Part shown: in pieces, positions 1-5,975 of the stretch
Position numbering within the stretch: position 1 is the stretch's first letter
Layout: every line of letters begins with the position of its first letter
DNA from: Myxococcales bacterium
GTDB taxonomy: Bacteria; Myxococcota_A; UBA9042; PHBI01; JAAZYN01
Direction: 5' to 3'
NCBI GenBank assembly: GCA_014239625.1
Contig: JAAZYN010000254.1
Span: 1-5,975 of the forward strand
DNA: 5,975 bases
The notes under the pieces: model-generated
The model's input: the letters and a program-made list of their open reading frames with translations, nothing else
Databases searched by the model: none
Told to the model about the DNA's origin: nothing
Made by a program: the position numbers and the translations under genes

Positions 1-1
1 A

Positions 2-61
2 CGGTTGACCTGCCCCGGTCGCGGCGTCGACACTGCCTTTTTCGCTCAACGCTCGGAATGA
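2..61 (+). other. Leader region; possible 3' end of an upstream gene
   Basis: The first 89 bases precede the DUF4175-like gene. One forward frame is open from the left edge (position 2) to a TGA at 59-61 and would give a 19-residue tail ending in AQRSE. A second forward frame (from position 1) stays open to a TGA near 145, inside the next gene. The third stops at 6-8. Third-position G/C does not clearly favour either open frame, so a real upstream gene ending at 61 is only a possibility. I see no convincing promoter pair: a TTGACC at 5-10 has no matching -10 box at the right distance. There is no terminator-like hairpin. If a gene does end at 61, the short gap to the next start would suit one continuous operon. 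Confidence 0.2.
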
Positions 62-81
62 TCCCGGACAAACAGTGGTTC

Positions 82-86
82 AGGAG
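82..86 (+). promoter_or_regulatory. Putative ribosome binding site for the DUF4175-like gene
   Basis: AGGAG lies three bases upstream of the ATG at 90, closer than the usual five to nine bases. It is the only good Shine-Dalgarno core in the leader, and it lies inside the reading frame if the alternative GTG start at 75 is used. GTG 75 has only a weak GGA at 66-68. The choice of ATG 90 therefore rests on start codon type and this site, and is not certain. Confidence 0.4.
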
Positions 87-89
87 ACG

Positions 90-3000
90 ATGGGGACGCC
101 GCATCGCGACATCACCGCCTATCTCGCGCGGCTCCGTCGAGCGTTGAATCGGGTAGCCCTCCTCGAGGCTGCCTGCGTCGCGCTCATCGCCACCGGTGTG
201 GCTGGTGTCGTCGGTCTCCTGATGGCCCCAGCGGTTGGCCGTGTGTCGGCTCTCGTCACCATCGGGCTCGGCGTTGCCGTCGCCGGCGCCGCGGTCTGGT
301 ATCTGTGGTGGCGCCCCCGGCGCGCCCGGGGAACCGACGACGCCGTCGCGCTCTATGTCGAAGGCCGCGTGCCCGACCTTCACTCGTCGGTCATCAGCGC
401 GGTTCAGACCGAGCGCCTGATGCGCATCGAGCCCAACGGCGGCCACCTGGGGTTCGCGCCGGCGCTGGCGTTGGCGACCGCCCGTCGAGCGGCTACCGCG
501 CTGCGGCGTCACCCGCCCAGGGGGCTGGTCTCCGCCGACCGCCTGCGGGCCCTGAGCGTCGCCGCCTTCACCGTGTCCGCCGCAGTCATCGCCTCCGTCA
601 CCCTCGCGCCACACTATGTCCTGGCGGGTTGGAGCGCCCTGTCGGCACCGACGGAGACTATCGATGGCCCCGCCGGACGCCTGGTCGACGTCGCGGTGGG
701 TGACTTCAGCCTGGAGCTCACGCCCCCCGCCTACCTCCGTATGGAGACCCGCAAGGAGGTCTCGTCGAGCGGCGCGATCCGCGCCGTTAGAGGCAGCGAA
801 GTGCGCTACGTGGCGTCGCTGCTCGAGCCGGCCAAAGCGGTCGTGCTCATCCTGGAGAGTCAACCAGAGGCTCGCTGGAGCGTGACCCTCCGCGACGGCG
901 GAGTGATCGAGGGCCGAGTTCGTATAGGAGACGACGACCGTTACCAGTTCGTCGTGGCGCTCGATGACGGCACGCTGGTCCGCGAGCGCACGTGGCGGAC
1001 GATTCGCTCGGTCCCCGATGGGATCCCCACGGCGCGAATGCTGTTGCCCGAGAGCGATCTGGAGGTGCACCACGGCGACGAAGTCCCGCTGCTCTTCGAG
1101 GCCAGCGACGACTTCGGGCTCAGCGTCGTGGACCTGGTCGTGGTGGGTCCCGACGGCGACGAGCGGCTCCGCAGGTCCGTCAAGCAGCCTCAAGGTGGGC
1201 GAACCGCGCGCGGCACGACATCTCTGGCCGTCGCCTCGCTGGAGCTGGAGCCGGGGCAATCTGCGGAGGTCTACTTCGAGGCCACCGACGTCAACACTCA
1301 GACCGGCCCCGGGGTCGCCAAATCTGCATCGCGCACGCTGACGATGTATTCGCCCGAACGCGAGCACGACGTGCTGATGACGCAACTCCAGCGGCTCATC
1401 GATGGTCTGGTAGGGGTGATCGCCGATCGCCTCGAGAGCCCGGTCGAAGACAGGCACGCGGCCAAGCTCTACGAATACGTGTCGACCCAGAGCGCCATCT
1501 CTCGGAAGGAAGCTCTGGCCTTGGAGGCCCTGGAGAAGCTGATGGTCGCGCTTCGGACCGACCCGCTTTCCGACGAGGAGTTTCGTTCAGGGCTCAAGCG
1601 AGCCTACGACGGCCTCAAGGGCGCTCACGACCAGGAGGTCGCGCAGCTGGCCAAGACGGTCTCCCCGGATGTGGTCACGCCGCGACCGCCGGTCTTGGTG
1701 CAGCTCCTCTTCACCGCCAACGAGGACACGAGCCTGGCTTTGGAGAGCACTATCTTCGAGCTCAAGCACCTGCTGGATCGGGCGCGTCAGGACAAGATCC
1801 TCCAGCACGGTCGAGAGATGTTGGAGGTTCAAAATCAGCTACGTGAGCTGATGGAGCAGGTAAAAAAAGGTGACCGAGCGGCCATCCCCAAAGCCTTGGC
1901 GAAGATCGCAAGGCTGCAGGCGAAGTTGCGCAAGATGCAACGCGAGATGATGAAGATGGCCGAGCGCGTGCCTTACGAGAACCAGAACATGTCGTCGAGA
2001 CCGGCGGGAGAGCTCGCCGACGCCAAGTCCATGGAGGACCAGATGGCCCACATCGAGAGGCTTCTTCGGGAGGGAAAGGTCGACGAGGCGATGAAGCTGC
2101 TCGAGGCGCTCAACCGCGACACCCAGGAGCTGATGGCGGGCCTGCAGAGCGACTTCAGGCGGGTTCAAGTCACCGCCAAGGGTCGCAAGAAGTTGAACGA
2201 GTTCCAGGAGAAGATGGGGAAGGTGGCGGACGGGCAGCGAGGACTGAGCGCCGAGACCGGCGAGGAGCAACGGAGGCTCGATCGGGCCAGGCAAGGCGAG
2301 CTGCGTCAGGCGCTGGACGGAGCACGCCAGGAGGCTCGCGCGATCCGGGACACGCTCCGGGGGGTCGATCGGGGAGCCCTCCACCCCGCGGACAAGAAGG
2401 CGCTGGAGGCCCTCGAGGGCAGCGCCAAGGGGCTGCAGACTCAGCTGCAGATGTTGGACACCGAGGGCGCTCAGAGCACCGCCGAGGAGCTGGCCGGCGG
2501 TAGCGCTGGGCTGGCGAAAGAGGTCGGCGAGGGGGCATCTCGCGAGCGGCGCGCCTCCACGCTGGAGCGTATGGAGGCCGCCCAGGAGCGCCTGGGGAAG
2601 GCCGCCGCTGCGGCTCGAAGGCTGGCCGCCGGGTTGGCTCGCTTCACCCGGGAGCGGGGCGAAGGCGCCGGTGGTGAACAGAGCGCGGGCGGCGACCGTG
2701 GGGGAGGCGGCGACAAGCCGAGCGCCGGCATGAAGCGGCTGTCAAAGAGGCAGGGCAAGCTGTCCAAGCGGCTCGATGGGCTACGCGATGCTCTCGATGA
2801 GCTGGACAAGGAGGTGCCGGGGCTGCGCGACACGCTGAAGCCCGATCTGGACAAGGCCGAAAAATCGATGGAGTCGGCGGCCAAGCGCCTCGGAAAGGGG
2901 CGGAGCCGCGCGGCGCGCGCCCAGCAAGGGGAGGCTCAGGAACGACTGGACAGCGCGATGAAGGCACTGGAAGACGCGCTCAAGCGGCAGCGGGGCAAGT

Positions 3001-3167
3001 CCGGTGATCGACCGGGCCCGAACAGCACGGCGGACAGGGTCGGCATCCCGGAGGAGCGCCATTCGCCCAAGGCTTTTCGCGAGGAGCTGCTCAAAGCCAT
3101 GAAGGAGCGGGCACCGAAGCGATACAAGAGTCGAATCGACCGCTACTACAAGGAGCTCGTCAGGTGA
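90..3167 (+). CDS. DUF4175-like membrane protein with long periplasmic coiled coil
   Basis: About 1025 residues from ATG 90; an in-frame GTG at 75 would add five. Visible segments: a basic N-terminus; membrane helices near 22-45 and 52-73; a cytoplasmic stretch containing VALYVEGRVPDLHSSVISAV, typical of DUF4175-like proteins; and a third helix near 154-173. Positive residues flank the first two helices on the inside, so everything after about 175 is predicted to be periplasmic. Residues 195-420 are beta-rich with Ig-like features, including TPPAYL and ASDDFGLSVVDLVV (DDFGL at 340-344). From about 425 to the end it is charged, heptad-like helix rich in K, R, E, Q, A and L, broken by a Gly-rich hinge near 855-880. 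It ends with RYKSRIDRYYKELVR, resembling the C-terminal signature of these proteins. The biochemical role is unknown. Co-occurrence with MoxR suggests an envelope scaffold or client partner (inference). The assignment is by pattern and not by search. Confidence 0.85.
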   Translation: MGTPHRDITAYLARLRRALNRVALLEAACVALIATGVAGVVGLLMAPAVGRVSALVTIGLGVAVAGAAVWYLWWRPRRARGTDDAVALYVEGRVPDLHSSVISAVQTERLMRIEPNGGHLGFAPALALATARRAATALRRHPPRGLVSADRLRALSVAAFTVSAAVIASVTLAPHYVLAGWSALSAPTETIDGPAGRLVDVAVGDFSLELTPPAYLRMETRKEVSSSGAIRAVRGSEVRYVASLLEPAKAVVLILESQPEARWSVTLRDGGVIEGRVRIGDDDRYQFVVALDDGTLVRERTWRTIRSVPDGIPTARMLLPESDLEVHHGDEVPLLFEASDDFGLSVVDLVVVGPDGDERLRRSVKQPQGGRTARGTTSLAVASLELEPGQSAEVYFEATDVNTQTGPGVAKSASRTLTMYSPEREHDVLMTQLQRLIDGLVGVIADRLESPVEDRHAAKLYEYVSTQSAISRKEALALEALEKLMVALRTDPLSDEEFRSGLKRAYDGLKGAHDQEVAQLAKTVSPDVVTPRPPVLVQLLFTANEDTSLALESTIFELKHLLDRARQDKILQHGREMLEVQNQLRELMEQVKKGDRAAIPKALAKIARLQAKLRKMQREMMKMAERVPYENQNMSSRPAGELADAKSMEDQMAHIERLLREGKVDEAMKLLEALNRDTQELMAGLQSDFRRVQVTAKGRKKLNEFQEKMGKVADGQRGLSAETGEEQRRLDRARQGELRQALDGARQEARAIRDTLRGVDRGALHPADKKALEALEGSAKGLQTQLQMLDTEGAQSTAEELAGGSAGLAKEVGEGASRERRASTLERMEAAQERLGKAAAAARRLAAGLARFTRERGEGAGGEQSAGGDRGGGGDKPSAGMKRLSKRQGKLSKRLDGLRDALDELDKEVPGLRDTLKPDLDKAEKSMESAAKRLGKGRSRAARAQQGEAQERLDSAMKALEDALKRQRGKSGDRPGPNSTADRVGIPEERHSPKAFREELLKAMKERAPKRYKSRIDRYYKELVR
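3150..3167 (+). promoter_or_regulatory. Shine-Dalgarno and GTGA stop/start overlap (translational coupling)
   Basis: AAGGAG at 3150-3155 lies inside the last codons of the DUF4175-like gene, eight bases before the GTG at 3164. That GTG overlaps the TGA stop (3165-3167) as GTGA. A strong ribosome site with good spacing plus a four-base overlap is the classic layout for coupled translation of two genes from one mRNA. It decides the GTG start, which also places a good signal peptide directly at the N-terminus. Confidence 0.85.
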
Positions 3168-4759
3168 GGCTCGGAGCTTGGACAGCGGGCCTTGGGCTGG
3201 TCGCCTTGTGCGCCTTGGCGGCGCCAGCGCAAGCGGGCTTCAGAGGCGATGTCATGGCGGCGTCCAAGGCGCTGTTCGAGTGGGACCTGCCCACGGCGAC
3301 CAAGCTGCTCGATGGGCTGCGCTCGAACCCCCGGTTCGAGGAGGTCGGCGAGGCCTTGCTGGTACGCGGCCGCTACGAGTTGATGATGGGGCGGTACGCA
3401 GAGGCCGCCAAGGTGCTCGCGAAAGGGTCAGGGGCGCCCGGATTACCGGCCGACATCACCGCCTTGATCAAACATTACGCAGCTTTGGCCGCGGGGACCG
3501 ACGAGGTCACTCGGGGCTACAAGAGCCACACGACCTCCGGAGGTCACTTCAGCATCCTGTACAAGCCCGGTGTCGACGAAGTGCTGCTGCCCTATGCGGA
3601 CCGCATGCTGGAGCGGGCCTGGCGGGAGCTGACGGTCTTGTTTGATCACGTGCCACCCGCGCCGGTCAGGGTCGAGATTTATCCGAACGTAGAGGTCCTG
3701 GGTCAGGTCAGCTCGCTCACGGTCAAGGAGATCAAGACCTCGGGCACGATCGCCTTGTGCAAATACAACCGGCTCATGATCATCAGCCCTCGGGACCTCG
3801 TCTATGGCTACGGGTGGCTCGACACGTTGGCTCACGAGTTCATTCACCTGTTGGTGACCCAAAAGTCGCGTAACCAGGTCCCGATTTGGCTCCACGAAGG
3901 GCTCGCGAAGTATTACGAAGGCAAGTGGCAGGGGCGCCCGCCGGCGCTGAGTCGGTCAGCCGAAGACCTCCTGGCGCGGGCGGTGAAGTCCGACCAGCTC
4001 ATCGCGTTCTCGGCGATGAGCCCGTCGATGGCCAAGCTTCCCAGCCAAGAAGCCACGGCGACGGCGTTCGCCGAGGTCCACATGGTGATGGAGTATCTGG
4101 AGAGCCGGAGCGGATCGGAGGTCGCCGCCGAGCTACCGCGGCTCATGGCCTCCGGGCTCAGCGACAAGCAGGCGGTCTCTGCTTTGGCGCGGATGCCATG
4201 GAAGAGGTTCGAGCCGTCCTGGAAGGCATTCCTGAAGACCCGCCGGCTCAGGCGCTTGAAGGTCAAAGCAAACAAGGAGAAGCTACTCTTCAAGGGCGAC
4301 GACAACGAGTCGGTGGAGCTCGCCGAGCTGGGCGAGCAGCGCTCCCGCGACCACACCTGGCTGGGAGACCGCCTGCGGATGAAAGGGCGTTACCAGGCCG
4401 CGGCCAAGCAGTATCGCCGCGCCGCCAAATTTGAAGGGCCCGCGACGGCGATCGTCCAAGCCAAGCTGGGGCACGCGCTGCTGCGTCTCGGCCGTCTGGA
4501 GGCGGCCATCATCGAGCTGCGAAAGCCCCTGGCGCTGGCCGCCAACTACGTGCTGCTGCACCTCTACCTGGGTGAGGCCTGTCTACGTCTGGGGCGCCTC
4601 GAGCAGGCCAGGGAGCACCTCGAGAGCGTCGTCGCCCTGAACCCGTTCGATCCGAGCGTTCACGGCCACCTCGCCACCGTCTATACCAAGATGAAGCTGC
4701 AAGCGCGCGCCGCCGAAGAGCGGAAGTTGCACAAACGCCTTCAGGTTCATATCCAGTAA
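3164..4759 (+). CDS. Secreted TPR protein with peptidase MA-type (gluzincin) zinc-protease domain
   Basis: 531 residues from GTG. The N-terminus is a Sec-type signal peptide: a basic start, a hydrophobic core at about 8-20, and a likely signal peptidase I site after AQA at 22-24. Its Cys16 has no proper lipobox. Residues 30-90 form a TPR-like helical pair. Residues about 120-360 look like a peptidase MA (M1-like gluzincin) domain: HEFIH at 224-228 supplies two histidine zinc ligands and the catalytic glutamate E225, and the IWLHEGLAKYY segment supplies E245 as third ligand, 17 residues after H228. The preceding GTIALCKYNRLMIISPR and the later LPSQEATATAFAEVH segment also fit this group. Residues about 397-531 hold three TPRs plus a partial fourth; two share the wording LRLGRLE. 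All expected catalytic residues are present, so an active extracytoplasmic peptidase is plausible, but the substrate is unknown. TPRs suggest a docking role. It is coupled to the gene before it and followed 41 bases later by MoxR. Confidence 0.93.
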   Translation: MRLGAWTAGLGLVALCALAAPAQAGFRGDVMAASKALFEWDLPTATKLLDGLRSNPRFEEVGEALLVRGRYELMMGRYAEAAKVLAKGSGAPGLPADITALIKHYAALAAGTDEVTRGYKSHTTSGGHFSILYKPGVDEVLLPYADRMLERAWRELTVLFDHVPPAPVRVEIYPNVEVLGQVSSLTVKEIKTSGTIALCKYNRLMIISPRDLVYGYGWLDTLAHEFIHLLVTQKSRNQVPIWLHEGLAKYYEGKWQGRPPALSRSAEDLLARAVKSDQLIAFSAMSPSMAKLPSQEATATAFAEVHMVMEYLESRSGSEVAAELPRLMASGLSDKQAVSALARMPWKRFEPSWKAFLKTRRLRRLKVKANKEKLLFKGDDNESVELAELGEQRSRDHTWLGDRLRMKGRYQAAAKQYRRAAKFEGPATAIVQAKLGHALLRLGRLEAAIIELRKPLALAANYVLLHLYLGEACLRLGRLEQAREHLESVVALNPFDPSVHGHLATVYTKMKLQARAAEERKLHKRLQVHIQ

Positions 4760-4800
4760 CCCTCGCTACAACTGCGCACCACGAACGCTTGGACTGTTAT
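4760..4800 (+). other. Short intergenic spacer before moxR-type gene
   Basis: These 41 bases separate the peptidase stop from the probable MoxR start. No hairpin followed by a T-run and no clear promoter can be seen, which favours read-through within one operon. The only ribosome-site candidate for the TTG at 4801 is a weak TTGGA at 4789-4793. The MoxR frame is open throughout the spacer, so an alternative TTG at 4789 cannot be excluded. Confidence 0.5.

Positions 4801-5975
<1,175 letters not shown>

Noticed and set aside
5..33. TTGACC as a -35 promoter box in the leader
   Set aside because: No -10-like hexamer occurs 16-18 bases downstream (the sequence there is CGACAC), so a sigma-70 type promoter is not supported.
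992..1846. 284-codon forward open frame inside the DUF4175-like gene
   Set aside because: It is a shadow frame, Arg/Gly-rich with no domain pattern. The overlapping frame has coherent Ig-like and coiled-coil sequence.
1839..2384. Antisense open frame of 181 codons rich in Leu and His
   Set aside because: The leucine pattern simply mirrors the Lys/Gln/Glu codons of the coiled coil on the + strand. There is no ribosome site or domain to support it.
3203..3220. Lipoprotein signal in the peptidase leader (Cys16)
   Set aside because: The residues before Cys16 (V-A-L) do not fit a lipobox, which needs a small residue at -1. A signal peptidase I site after AQA at 22-24 fits better.

Overview
The window is high-GC DNA (about two-thirds G+C by eye, with strong G/C preference at third codon positions). 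It carries three tightly packed genes, all on the + strand, and almost no non-coding sequence. The codon use, the gene types and their order suggest a delta-proteobacterial or Myxococcota-like Gram-negative genome. That placement is inferred from style and not from a marker gene.

Layout. Positions 1-89 are a short leader that may hold the last codons of an upstream gene. Positions 90-3167 encode a membrane-anchored protein of about 1025 residues resembling the DUF4175 family. It has three N-terminal membrane segments, a beta-rich (Ig-like) extracytoplasmic region, and about 600 residues of charged helical coiled coil. Positions 3164-4759 encode a secreted protein with a gluzincin (peptidase MA-type) zinc-protease domain, HEFIH plus a downstream glutamate, followed by C-terminal TPRs. 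Its GTG start overlaps the stop of the first gene by four bases and has a good Shine-Dalgarno. After 41 bases, position 4801 (probable TTG start) opens a MoxR-family AAA+ ATPase that runs off the right edge. It carries an unusual proline/alanine-rich N-terminal extension of about 85 residues.

How the genes fit together. MoxR ATPases commonly sit beside DUF58, von Willebrand A (BatA/BatB-like), TPR and DUF4175-like membrane proteins, and act as chaperone-like ATPases in envelope maturation or stress. The three genes here look like part of such an operon: a cytoplasmic AAA+ motor, a large inner-membrane protein reaching into the periplasm, and an exported TPR/zinc-peptidase protein. A DUF58 gene would be expected just beyond the right edge, but this cannot be seen. 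No RNA genes, mobile elements, CRISPR arrays or clear terminators were found. The main oddities are a seven-A slippery run inside the DUF4175-like gene, the Pro/Ala-rich tail on MoxR, and the placement of a secreted metallopeptidase inside a MoxR locus.
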